Source: JBQCEE01 sp051960575 (GTDB taxonomy: Bacteria; Actinomycetota; Actinomycetes; Mycobacteriales; Jatrophihabitantaceae). From it: DNA of 17,270 nucleotides. The notes beneath the pieces are model-generated. The model worked only from the letters and a program-made list of their open reading frames with translations. It ran no database searches and had not been told where the DNA came from. The stretch covers positions 1 through 17,270 of the forward strand of contig NZ_JBQCEE010000386.1 of NCBI RefSeq assembly GCF_051960575.1, written 5' to 3'. Shown one piece after another: positions 1-6,750 of the stretch (the stretch's first letter is position 1; every line of letters begins with the position of its first letter). Both the position numbers and the translations under genes were made by a program.

Positions 1-34
1 CGCCGGCGACGCCGCCGACGATGCGCAGGGCCAC
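1..34 (-). CDS. rsmD: RsmD, 16S rRNA (guanine-N2) methyltransferase, N-terminal fragment
   Basis: Only the first 11 codons lie in the window. They read M-A-L-R-I-V-G-G-V-A-G from a GTG at 34, which fits the well-conserved RsmD N-terminus (basic residue, then I-x-G-G-x-A-G-G). RsmD methylates a guanine of 16S rRNA (G966 in E. coli) during assembly of the small ribosomal subunit. The start is one base beyond the recG stop, so the two genes are very likely co-transcribed and translationally coupled. rsmD following recG is a common actinobacterial order. The identification rests on this short match plus position, so it is good but not certain; the rest of the gene lies outside the window. Confidence 0.7.
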   Translation of the reverse strand, partial: MALRIVGGVAG

Positions 35-35
35 G

Positions 36-2237
36 TCAGGCCTTCGCGAGGTACTGGGCCTGCGTCTCGTCGACGACGGCGGCGACCATGCGCGCGAGCA
101 GGGGGTGATCGGCGAGGTCGGGGTCGCCCGCGACCAGGTCGGACGCCTCGCCGCGGGCGGCCGTGATGATCTCCTCGTCCCGCAGGAGCGAGAGCAGGCG
201 CACCGACCGTCGCCGGCCCGACTGCGCCGCGCCGAGCACGTCGCCCTCGCTGCGCTGCTCGACGTCGAGGCGGGCCAACTCGAAGCCGTCGGTGGTCGCC
301 GCGACGGCGTCGAGCCGGGCGCGGGACGGATGACCGCCGGGCAGCCCGGTGACGAGCAGGCAGAGCCCGGCGTGGCCGCCGCGGCCGACCCGGCCACGCA
401 GCTGGTGCAACTGCGAGACACCGAAGCGGTCGGCGTCCATGATCACCATCATGGTCGCGTTCGGGACATCGACGCCGACCTCGATCACCGTCGTCGCGAC
501 GAGCACGTCGAGCCGGCGGGCCACGAAGTCGGCCATCACCTGGTCCTTCTCCTCCGGCGCGAGTCGGCCGTGCAGGACACCGACCCGCAGCCCGGCGAGC
601 GGGCCCTCCGTGAGCGTCGGGGCGAGTTCGAGCACCGACACCGCGGGTCGGCGCTGGCCGGACGCGCTCCGGAACCCCTCGTCGACGTAGTCGGGCACGT
701 CGGCCTCGAGATCCTTCTCGTCCAGCCCGATGCGCGGGCAGACGACGTAGGCCTGCCGGCCGTCGGCCACCTCCTCGCGCACCCTCGCCCACGCCCGATC
801 GATCCAGCCCGGCTTCTAGGCCACCGGCACGACCGACGTCGCGATCGGTGCGCGGCCGCGGGGCAGTTCACGCAACGTCGAGGTGTCGAGGTCACCGAAC
901 ACCGTCATCGCCACCGTGCGCGGGATCGGTGTCGCTGTCATGACGAGCAGGTGCGGCGGTGCGGCCGCCTTGTTGCGCAGGGCGTCGCGCTGCTCGACGC
1001 CGAAGCGGTGCTGCTCGTCGACCACCACGAGCCCGAGGTCGGCGAACTGCACGTGCTCCTGGATCAGCGCGTGGGTGCCGACGACGATCCCGGCCTCGCC
1101 GCTCGCCGCCTCGAGCAGCGCGCGCTTGCGTGCGGCGGCCGGCAGCGAGCCGGTGAGCAGCGTGACGCGGGTGGCGGTGTCGGCCCCGCCGAGCAGGCCG
1201 CCCTGTGCCAGCGGACCGAGCATCGCCTCGATCGTGCGCGCGTGCTGCGCCGCCAGCACCTCCGTCGGGGCGAGCAGGGCCGCCTGCCCGCCGTGGTCGA
1301 CGACCTGCAGCATCGCCCGCAGCGCGACGATCGTCTTCCCCGAGCCGACCTCGCCCTGCAGCAGCCGGTGCATCGGGTGCTCGCCGGCGAGCTCGGTGGC
1401 CAGGGTGTCGCCGACCGAGCGCTGCCCGGCCGTGAGGTCGAACGGCAGCCGGGTGTCGAAGGCGTCGAGCAGGCCGCCCTCGCGCCGCGGACGCGCCACC
1501 GCAGGGTTCGCCCGGGCGGCGACGCGGCGCTGCGCGAGCGCGAGCTGCAGTCCGAGCGCCTCGTCGAACTTCAGCCGGCGGCGGGCGCGCGACCAGTCCG
1601 ACCGCTCGTTGGGCTGGTGCATGTCCCGCAGGGCGGTGTCCAGGTCGCACAGCCCCTGCCGGGCGAGCATCTCGACCGGCACCGGGTCGTCGATCGTGCC
1701 GACGAGCTGCAGCACGTGCTGCACCATCTGCTGCAGCTGCCAGGTGCGCACACGCTGCGTCGCGGGGTAGATCGGGATGAGCTTGCCCGCGTAGTCGTCG
1801 ACCCGCAGCCCGTCGAGCTCGTCGCCGTCGAGCAGCTTGAACTCGGGGTGCACGAGCTGCCACCGGTCGCGGAACCACCCGACCTTGCCGGAGAACAGCC
1901 CGCGGCGGCCGGGCTGCAGGTCGCGGGTGCGCCATCCGCCCTTGCCGAAGAAGACCAGCTGCAGCTCGCCCTTGCCGTCGCCGACGATCACCTCGACCCG
2001 GCCGGCGGTGGCCTTGCCGCGGGCCCCGAAGTGGTTCGTGCGCTTGACCTCGGCGACGACGGTGACGTCCTCGTCGATGCGCAGGGAGCTCAGGTCGGTG
2101 AGTTCGCCCCGCTCCGCGAGCCGGCGCGGGTAGTGCCCGAGCAGGTCGCGCACCAGCTCCATGCCGAACGACTTCTCGAGCACCGCTGCCGTCTTCCCGC
2201 CGACGACGTCGGTGAGGCGGCTGTCCAGGTCGACCAT
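36..2237 (-). pseudogene. recG: ATP-dependent DNA helicase RecG, interrupted by an in-frame amber codon
   Basis: RecG remodels stalled replication forks and branch-migrates Holliday junctions. The frame opens at ATG 2237, 8 bases after the preceding stop, and would give about 733 residues, the usual actinobacterial RecG length. The N-terminal wedge/OB domain comes first. Then come the first RecA-like lobe with Walker A GEVGSGKT (295-302), DEQH box (407-410) and TATPIPRT (434-441), the second lobe with ATTVIEVGVDVPNA and QLHQLRGRVGRGG, and the C-terminal end YLAKA. Codon 474 (816-818) is TAG; the same frame resumes at once with KPGWIDRAW, so there is no frameshift. The stop falls between the two ATPase lobes, so neither fragment alone should be a helicase. 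It may be a recent nonsense mutation, a sequencing error, or a read-through codon; the sequence cannot decide. A GTG at 782 could in principle reinitiate the C-terminal fragment (36-782), but has no convincing ribosome binding site. Family identification is certain. Confidence 0.93.
816..818 (-). other. In-frame TAG (amber) codon inside recG
   Basis: Reading the minus strand, the codons run GTG CCG GTG GCC TAG AAG CCG GGC TGG, that is V-P-V-A-stop-K-P-G-W. Both flanks are unmistakable RecG sequence in the same frame. From memory, RecG homologues have an acidic residue before the K-P at this spot, so a single G-to-T change from GAG would explain it; CAG or AAG are also one base away. TAG is an ordinary gene-ending stop elsewhere in this window (DAK protein, Lrp-like protein, gpsA, cofC), which argues against genome-wide reassignment. 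Confidence 0.95.
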
Positions 2238-2245
2238 CGCCGCGC

Positions 2246-3871
2246 CTACTCCGCCCCGAACTGCAGCGGCCGGTGGGCCGGGCCGCCGGCGTAGACGACC
2301 ACCTCGGTGAGCGGCGACCGCTCGCGCACGTAGTCGTGCAGCACCCCGCCGGTCGACTCGGACAATCCCTCGCCCACCACGATCGTGACGAGCTCGACGC
2401 CGATGCCGAGCAGCCGGTCGAGCAGGGCGAAGGCGACGCTGAGCCGGCTGTGCCCGACCTGCACGACCTCGCCGTCGATGAGCCCGAGCACGTCGCCGGC
2501 CCGGCACGGCCCGACCGAGGTGAGGGCGTCCTCGTCGGCGATCAACACCTCGGCCGACCTCGTCGCTGCGGCCGCCTCGGCCATGGCCACGACGTCGTCG
2601 TCGAAGCGCCGCGCGGGATCGTGCACCGCCACGGCCGCGAGCCCCTGCACCGCCGAGCCGGTCGGCACGACCACGACGCGGGCGCCGCGACGGCGCGCGA
2701 TCGCGGCACCGGCGTTGGCGACCGCCTCGGACTCGGCGGAGTTGGTGAGCAGCACGATGCCGTCGGCCGCGACCGCGGCGAGTTCGGCGCCGAGGTGGTC
2801 GGCGCCGGCCGACTCGTCCAGTACGTGCACGCCCTCACGGCGGAAGAGGTGACCGAGCCCGGAGCGGCCGCCGAGCGCGACGACCGCCGTGCCGGGGGCA
2901 CCGGCCGGCCGCGACGACCGCTCGTGACCGTGGCGTCCCATCTGGTCGGCGAAGCGGACGACGCTCACGTCGCGCGGGCGGCCCACCTGGATGCCCGCCT
3001 CGATCGCGGCGCCGACGTCGTCGACGTGCGCGTGCACCTTCCAGGTGCCGCTGCCCGTGCCGGCCACGACGACCGAGTCACCCAGCTGTGAGAGCCGTGC
3101 CCGCAGTGCTGCCATCGCGGCGTCCGACCCGTCGACCAGGTACTGCACCTCGAAGCCGAAGGCGGAGTCGGGTGCGGCGCAGCCGTCGTCGTGCGCCACG
3201 CCCTCGACCGTGCCGGGTGGTGCGACCGGCTCCCCGGTGACCACCTCGGCCAGGGCGTCCAGCAGCAGCACCAGTCCGCGCCCGCCCGCGTCGACGACCC
3301 CCTGGTCGGCGAGCAGCGCCAGCTGGTCGGGGGTGTGCTCGAGCGCCGCGACGGCGGCCTGGACGGCGGCGACGACGACCTCGGCGAGCCCGGCACCGGC
3401 CGACGCGGCGGCGGCAGCGGCGGCCGCGACCGACAGGATCGTGCCCTCGACGGGGTCGACGACGGCGGCGCGGGCGAGTTCCGCGCCCCGCAGCAGGCCG
3501 TCGGACAGGGCGACGCCGTCGACCGCCGTCGCGTCCCCCGCGGCCTCGGCGATGCCGCGCAGCACCTGCGACACGATCGCGCCGCTGTTGCCCTGTGCGC
3601 CGAGGGCGGCGCCGACGGCGAGTGCCCGCAGCGCCTCGGCGGCCGTCGTGGCGTCGGTGTCCAGCTCGAGCGACTGGTGCGCGGCGACGAGGGTGAGGCT
3701 CAGGTTGGTGCCGGTGTCGCGGTCGGCCACCGGGAAGACGTTGAGCCCGTCGATCTCGGCGCGGTGCCGCTCGAGCTGGTCGACCGCGAGGGCACTCCAC
3801 CGGCGGATGGCGGCGACATCGAGCACCTCCAGCGCCCCGGGCGCGGAAGGGGTCGTCCCGGCGATGTCCAT
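2246..3871 (-). CDS. DAK-domain protein, FakA/YloV-like (fatty acid kinase or dihydroxyacetone-kinase-like)
   Basis: A protein of 541 residues from ATG 3871. The N-terminal DhaL/DAK2-type nucleotide-binding domain (about residues 20-220) has NVFPVADRDTGTN (44-56); the two aspartates that bind Mg-ATP are kept, though the usual P-D-G-D reads A-D-R-D. GAQGNSGAIVSQ follows. The C-terminal half resembles the FakA/YloV C-terminal region and ends with a VVVYAGGPAHRPLQFGAE tail. In Firmicutes, FakA phosphorylates fatty acids bound to FakB; in actinobacteria the substrate is less clear, and no FakB is encoded here. M. tuberculosis has the corresponding gene as two adjacent frames beside recG (from memory), whereas here it is one intact gene. 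It sits 8 bases upstream of recG in the same unit. The frame stays open upstream to 4345, but that part runs antisense through rpmB and is not RecG/DAK-like, so ATG 3871 is preferred. Confidence 0.85.
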   Translation of the reverse strand: MDIAGTTPSAPGALEVLDVAAIRRWSALAVDQLERHRAEIDGLNVFPVADRDTGTNLSLTLVAAHQSLELDTDATTAAEALRALAVGAALGAQGNSGAIVSQVLRGIAEAAGDATAVDGVALSDGLLRGAELARAAVVDPVEGTILSVAAAAAAAASAGAGLAEVVVAAVQAAVAALEHTPDQLALLADQGVVDAGGRGLVLLLDALAEVVTGEPVAPPGTVEGVAHDDGCAAPDSAFGFEVQYLVDGSDAAMAALRARLSQLGDSVVVAGTGSGTWKVHAHVDDVGAAIEAGIQVGRPRDVSVVRFADQMGRHGHERSSRPAGAPGTAVVALGGRSGLGHLFRREGVHVLDESAGADHLGAELAAVAADGIVLLTNSAESEAVANAGAAIARRRGARVVVVPTGSAVQGLAAVAVHDPARRFDDDVVAMAEAAAATRSAEVLIADEDALTSVGPCRAGDVLGLIDGEVVQVGHSRLSVAFALLDRLLGIGVELVTIVVGEGLSESTGGVLHDYVRERSPLTEVVVYAGGPAHRPLQFGAE

Positions 3872-3879
3872 CGGGCGGC

Positions 3880-3885
3880 AGGATA
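3880..3885 (-). promoter_or_regulatory. Candidate -10 box for a leaderless DAK-recG transcript
   Basis: On the minus strand TATCCT ends 8 bases before the DAK ATG at 3871. No Shine-Dalgarno sequence precedes that ATG, so a leaderless mRNA starting at or next to the ATG is plausible. No good -35 hexamer is visible at 16-18 bases, so this is a weak call. Confidence 0.3.
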
Positions 3886-3966
3886 TCCGTCGGGCCGCCG
3901 CGTGACCGGCACCTCGGCGGCGTCCGCCCCGGGCGGCCGCCGCGGCACGCCTGGGCGGGCGGCGGT

Positions 3967-3996
3967 TTGGCTGCGGCGTGTGCCGCCGGATAGGAT
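3967..3996 (+). promoter_or_regulatory. Candidate promoter of rpmB
   Basis: TTGGCT (3967-3972) and TAGGAT (3991-3996) are separated by 18 bases, a fair match to the housekeeping sigma consensus of actinobacteria (TTGAC-like and TAnnnT). Transcription would start near 4003, leaving a leader of roughly 85 bases before rpmB. The rest of the 217-base divergent region 3872-4088 holds nothing else I can name. Confidence 0.5.
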
Positions 3997-4088
3997 GCTC
4001 AGGTTGCCCGGCCGCGCCCGGGTGCTTCGGCTCGTCCCGCTGCCGTCCTGATGGCGGTGGGCACCCACTTCGTCTCGAGGAGTTTCCA

Positions 4089-4277
4089 GTGGCCAGCGTC
4101 TGCGATGTCTGCGGCAAGGGGCCGGGGTTCGGCATGTCCGTCTCGCACTCCCACCGGCGCACGAACCGTCGGTGGAACCCGAACATCCAGAGCGTCCGCG
4201 CCCTGGTCGCGCCGGGCACCCGGCGTCGCCTGAAGGTGTGCACCTCGTGCCTCAAGGCCGGCAAGGTCACCCGCTGA
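4089..4277 (+). CDS. rpmB: Large ribosomal subunit protein bL28, zinc-binding (C+) form
   Basis: A 62-residue basic protein of the 50S subunit. It starts at GTG 4089, with GAGGAG at 4076-4081 as ribosome binding site. It opens with ASVCDVCGKGPGFG and carries the conserved core SHRRTNRRWNPNIQ and the end CTSCLKAGKVTR. Two CxxC pairs (CDVC near the N-terminus, CTSC near the C-terminus) make this the four-cysteine, zinc-ribbon type. Many actinobacteria also carry a cysteine-free L28 paralogue expressed under zinc limitation; no such copy is in the window. The gene stands alone between a divergent promoter region and a strong hairpin. Length and sequence are typical and the identification is secure. 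Confidence 0.97.
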   Translation: MASVCDVCGKGPGFGMSVSHSHRRTNRRWNPNIQSVRALVAPGTRRRLKVCTSCLKAGKVTR

Positions 4278-4290
4278 CCCTGCCGCGCCG

Positions 4291-4324
4291 CACGGCCCGT
4301 CCTCGTCCCGCGAGACGGGCCGTG
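4291..4324 (+). terminator. Hairpin terminator after rpmB (likely bidirectional)
   Basis: CACGGCCCGTC (4291-4301) and GACGGGCCGTG (4314-4324) form a perfect 11-bp GC-rich stem with a 12-base loop, 13 bases after the rpmB stop. A short, weak T-containing stretch follows (ATCGTTG). The hairpin lies between the convergent rpmB and GNAT genes, so it can serve both strands. Confidence 0.8.
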
Positions 4325-4341
4325 ATCGTTGAAGCGGCCGC

Positions 4342-4845
4342 TCACGCCGGGGTGTTCAGCGTCTTGGCGAAGAAGAGCGCCCCCGGCTGGTCGGCGTAAT
4401 GCCCGAACCGTCCGCCCGGCACGTACCCCTCCGCCTCGTAGAGCGCGATGGCCGCCTGCTGCCGGAAGCCGGTGTTCAGCACGACCCGCGTGGCGCCGGC
4501 CGCCCGGGCCTCGCGCTCGAGCGCGCGCACCATCCGGCGGCCCCAGCCCCGACCGCGCGCCGACGGGTCGACGTACATCCGCTTGATCTCGACCGTGCGG
4601 TCGTCGACCCGGCGGAACCCTCCCATCGCGACGGCGCGGCCCTGCTCGCGCCCGAGCAGGAAGACGCCGTGCGGCGGCGCGAACGCCTCGGGTGGCGTCG
4701 GGTCGTCGTCCTCACCGCCGTAGGTCTCGACGTAGTACCGCTGCACGGCGGCGATCAACGGCGCGACGGCAGGGTCGTCGACGCGCCGCGCCTCGATCCC
4801 GACGGCGCCGTCGTCGACGAGGGGCTGTTGCTCTGCGGCTGACAC
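4342..4845 (-). CDS. GNAT-family N-acetyltransferase
   Basis: A 167-residue protein (from GTG 4845) with a single acetyltransferase fold. The acetyl-CoA pyrophosphate-binding motif is ARGRGWGRRMV, preceded by the beta-strand IKRMYVDPS and followed by RVVLNTGFRQQAAIALYEAEGYVPGG, a typical GNAT motif-B region. The substrate cannot be told from sequence; small amines, amino acids or antibiotics are all possible in this family. It lies downstream of thiL on the same strand. The frame extends to a TTG at 4875, but GTG 4845 is preferred because TAGCGT, a good -10 element, ends 7 bases before it and would give a leaderless mRNA. In M. tuberculosis the slot beside thiL holds ung (from memory); ung is absent here. 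Confidence 0.85.
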   Translation of the reverse strand: MSAAEQQPLVDDGAVGIEARRVDDPAVAPLIAAVQRYYVETYGGEDDDPTPPEAFAPPHGVFLLGREQGRAVAMGGFRRVDDRTVEIKRMYVDPSARGRGWGRRMVRALEREARAAGATRVVLNTGFRQQAAIALYEAEGYVPGGRFGHYADQPGALFFAKTLNTPA

Positions 4846-4852
4846 GCTCGCG

Positions 4853-4858
4853 ACGCTA
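4853..4858 (-). promoter_or_regulatory. Candidate -10 box for a leaderless GNAT transcript
   Basis: On the minus strand TAGCGT ends 7 bases before GTG 4845. The same hexamer precedes cofC at nearly the same distance (15328-15333). No clear -35 box is seen. If real, it supports GTG 4845 rather than TTG 4875 as the start, since the box would otherwise lie inside the coding region. Confidence 0.4.
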
Positions 4859-4890
4859 GCCAGTCCCTCTGACAATTCCGGCGCGGCGGG

Positions 4891-5850
4891 TCAGCGGAAG
4901 TGCTCGTGACCGCGCGGCGCGACCGTCACGCCGTCGATCGCGACGCCGGCACCCTCGCGCACGACGCCGATGCGCACCCAGTCGGCCGGCAGCGTCGAGC
5001 CGGCGGGGAAGGTCGCGACCAGGGCGTAGTCGTCGCCACCGTGCAGCACCCAGTCGCGCGGGTCGACGTTGAGCGCTGCCGCGACCTCGGTGAGGCGGTT
5101 GGGCACCGGCAGCAGCACGCTGTCGAGCGCGATCTGCACGCTGCTCGCGTCGGCCAGATGGCCGAGGTCGGCGACCAGGCCGTCGCTCACGTCGGTCATC
5201 GCGGTCGCCCCGGCGAGCGCCGCGTGCGGCCCCTGGGCGTAGGGCGGTTCGGGCCGCCGATGGGCGCCGACGACCTGCGCGGGCGAGCGGAAACCGCGGC
5301 CGAGCACGGCGAGTCCCGCCGCCGCCCAGCCGAGCCGGCCGACGTACGCGACGACGTCGCCCACCGCGGCGCCGGCCAGCGTCACGGGCGGGCGGCCCTG
5401 CAGGTCGCCCAGGGCGGTCACCACGACGGCGACCGTGTCGGCCGCCGTGACGTCCCCGCCGACGACGGCGGCGCCGAGCGCCCGGCACTCGTCACGCAGA
5501 CCGGTGACGAGGCCGTCGGTCCAGGTCAGTGGGACGTCGCCGGGCGTGGCCAGCGCGACCAGCACCGCGGTCGGCACCGCGCCCATGGCGGCGATGTCCG
5601 AGCAGGCCCGCGCCGCCGCCTTGTGGCCGACGTCCTCGGCCGAGGACCAGTCGCGGCGGAAGTGCCGGTGCTCGAGCAGCTGGTCGGTCGAGGCGACCAC
5701 CCGGCCGTCCGGCGCGGCCACGACCGCGGCGTCGTCGCCCGGCCCGAGCAGCACCGCCTCCGTGGTGTCGAGCGCGGCGCTCACCCGCGCGATGAGGCCG
5801 AACTCCCCGACGCTGCCGACGTCGTCCTGTGCCCCGGAGATCGCCCTCAC
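4891..5850 (-). CDS. thiL: Thiamine-monophosphate kinase
   Basis: ThiL phosphorylates thiamine monophosphate with ATP to give thiamine diphosphate, the active cofactor. From GTG 5850 the protein is 319 residues, close to the family norm. It shows the N-terminal metal/ATP motif LLGPGDDAAVV (D39, D40), STDQLLEHRHF, the GHKAAARACSDIAAMGA segment, VVGGDVTAAD, then MTDVSDGLVADLGHL and HGGDDYALVATFPAG near the end. These match the ThiL branch of the PurM/AIR-synthase-like superfamily. The frame remains open upstream, but that sequence runs through the Lrp-like gene on the other strand. A further in-frame GTG upstream of 5850 would overlap the Lrp promoter region. No strong ribosome binding site precedes 5850. 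The GNAT gene follows on the same strand. Confidence 0.94.
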   Translation of the reverse strand: MRAISGAQDDVGSVGEFGLIARVSAALDTTEAVLLGPGDDAAVVAAPDGRVVASTDQLLEHRHFRRDWSSAEDVGHKAAARACSDIAAMGAVPTAVLVALATPGDVPLTWTDGLVTGLRDECRALGAAVVGGDVTAADTVAVVVTALGDLQGRPPVTLAGAAVGDVVAYVGRLGWAAAGLAVLGRGFRSPAQVVGAHRRPEPPYAQGPHAALAGATAMTDVSDGLVADLGHLADASSVQIALDSVLLPVPNRLTEVAAALNVDPRDWVLHGGDDYALVATFPAGSTLPADWVRIGVVREGAGVAIDGVTVAPRGHEHFR

Positions 5851-5883
5851 CCCTCGTCGTCGATCGTGTCGCGCAGGGTCGCC

Positions 5884-5889
5884 TACGCT
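5884..5889 (+). promoter_or_regulatory. Candidate -10 box for the Lrp-like gene
   Basis: TACGCT fits the actinobacterial TAnnnT -10 pattern and lies 42 bases before the ATG at 5932, in the 81-base divergent gap with thiL. No -35 box of quality is visible. The downstream ribosome binding site AAGGAG (5921-5926), 5 bases before the ATG, is strong. Confidence 0.35.
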
Positions 5890-5931
5890 GGTGGACACGC
5901 TGCCACACCGGCGCCCCGCGAAGGAGCCTCG

Positions 5932-6168
5932 ATGCCCGTCAACGCCTACATCCTCATCCAGACCGAGGTCGGCAAAGCCGCCTCGGTGGCCGACGAGATC
6001 GGCCGTCTCGAGGGCGTCACCAACGCCGAGGACGTCACCGGCCCCTACGACGTGATCGTGCGTGCCGAGGCCGACACGGTCGACGAGCTGGGCAAGCTGG
6101 TGGTGGCCCGGGTGCAGTCGGTCGCCGGCATCACGCGCACGCTGACCTGTCCCGTCGTGCACCTGTAG
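5932..6168 (+). CDS. Stand-alone Lrp/AsnC ligand-binding (RAM) domain protein
   Basis: A 78-residue protein consisting only of the C-terminal effector-binding/oligomerisation domain of Lrp/AsnC regulators, without a helix-turn-helix. It starts MPVNAYILIQTEVGKAASVA and contains GVTNAEDVTGPYDVIVRAEA, the usual signature of the small actinobacterial members. AAGGAG at 5921-5926 is an excellent ribosome binding site that fixes the ATG at 5932. Such proteins assemble into ring-like oligomers and may bind amino acids or modulate full-length Lrp proteins; the exact role is not established. It ends with TAG, and the next gene (DUF3515) continues in the same reading frame directly after it, so the two are probably one transcription unit. 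Confidence 0.92.
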   Translation: MPVNAYILIQTEVGKAASVADEIGRLEGVTNAEDVTGPYDVIVRAEADTVDELGKLVVARVQSVAGITRTLTCPVVHL

Positions 6169-6216
6169 GCGGCCCTGAACCCCGACACCCGCCGGGCCGC
6201 GCTCATCGCGACGGCC

Positions 6217-6750
6217 GTGACCATCCCGGTCGTCGTGCTGGCGCTGCTGCTGTTCGCCAACCTGACGGCCGACCCGAAGCCGACGCCGACGACGTCCGCG
6301 CCCGGTGCCCTGCCGGCCGTCACCGCGCCCGCTCCCCCGTTGGCGTCGGCGCACCAGGCCGAGTGCACCGAGGTGCTGCAGAAGCTGCCGATCCAGCTGT
6401 CCGGTCTCGTCCAGCGCGTGGTGCATCCCACGCCGGACACGCCGTTCGTCGTCGCGTGGGGGCAGCCGCCGGTCATCTGGAGCTGCGGCGTCGAGCGGCC
6501 GAAGGAGCTCACGCCCGGCAGTTCGGCCCAGGCCGTCGCCGTCGACGGGGTGTGGTTCCTGCCCGTCGCGAGCAAGGACGAGACGATCTGGACGGCCGTC
6601 GACCGCTCGGTCTACTTCCAGGTGGTCGTGCCGAAGGGGTACGCGCAGCCGCCGCTCGCGCCGATCGCCGACGCGATCGCGACGCTGCCGCAGGTGTGCG
6701 TCATCGATGCGTCCAAGCCGCTGTCGCAGCAGTGCACGCGGCGGAAGTGA
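6217..6750 (+). CDS. DUF3515 family membrane-anchored protein
   Basis: A protein of about 177 residues from GTG 6217. A hydrophobic segment (IPVVVLALLLFANL) is followed by a Pro/Thr/Ala-rich linker, then a globular part with three cysteines (AECTEVLQ, IWSCGVERP, PQVCVID) and a final C near CTRRK. It matches the actinobacterial DUF3515 family in layout: N-terminal anchor and extracytoplasmic domain with conserved cysteines and a WSCG motif. Function is unknown. The start is doubtful. Codons from 6169 onward, straight after the Lrp TAG, are open and read LNPDTRRAALIATAVTIP from a CTG at 6175; that version gives a positively charged N-terminus and a full-length membrane helix, as expected for the family. 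No Shine-Dalgarno sequence supports either start. Its stop codon abuts the end of the convergent MerR gene with no gap. Confidence 0.85.
   Translation: MTIPVVVLALLLFANLTADPKPTPTTSAPGALPAVTAPAPPLASAHQAECTEVLQKLPIQLSGLVQRVVHPTPDTPFVVAWGQPPVIWSCGVERPKELTPGSSAQAVAVDGVWFLPVASKDETIWTAVDRSVYFQVVVPKGYAQPPLAPIADAIATLPQVCVIDASKPLSQQCTRRK

Noticed and set aside
816..818. Genome-wide reassignment of TAG to an amino acid
   Set aside because: Four other genes in the window end properly at TAG with normal protein lengths, so TAG works as a stop here.
21..2294. A 757-codon open frame on the plus strand
   Set aside because: It is antisense to recG and carries only Arg/Ala/Asp/His-rich shadow sequence with no family motif. 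Long antisense frames are expected at this GC content.
3872..4345. Upstream extension of the DAK protein by 158 codons
   Set aside because: It runs antisense through rpmB and has no similarity to DAK proteins. ATG 3871 gives the normal N-terminus.
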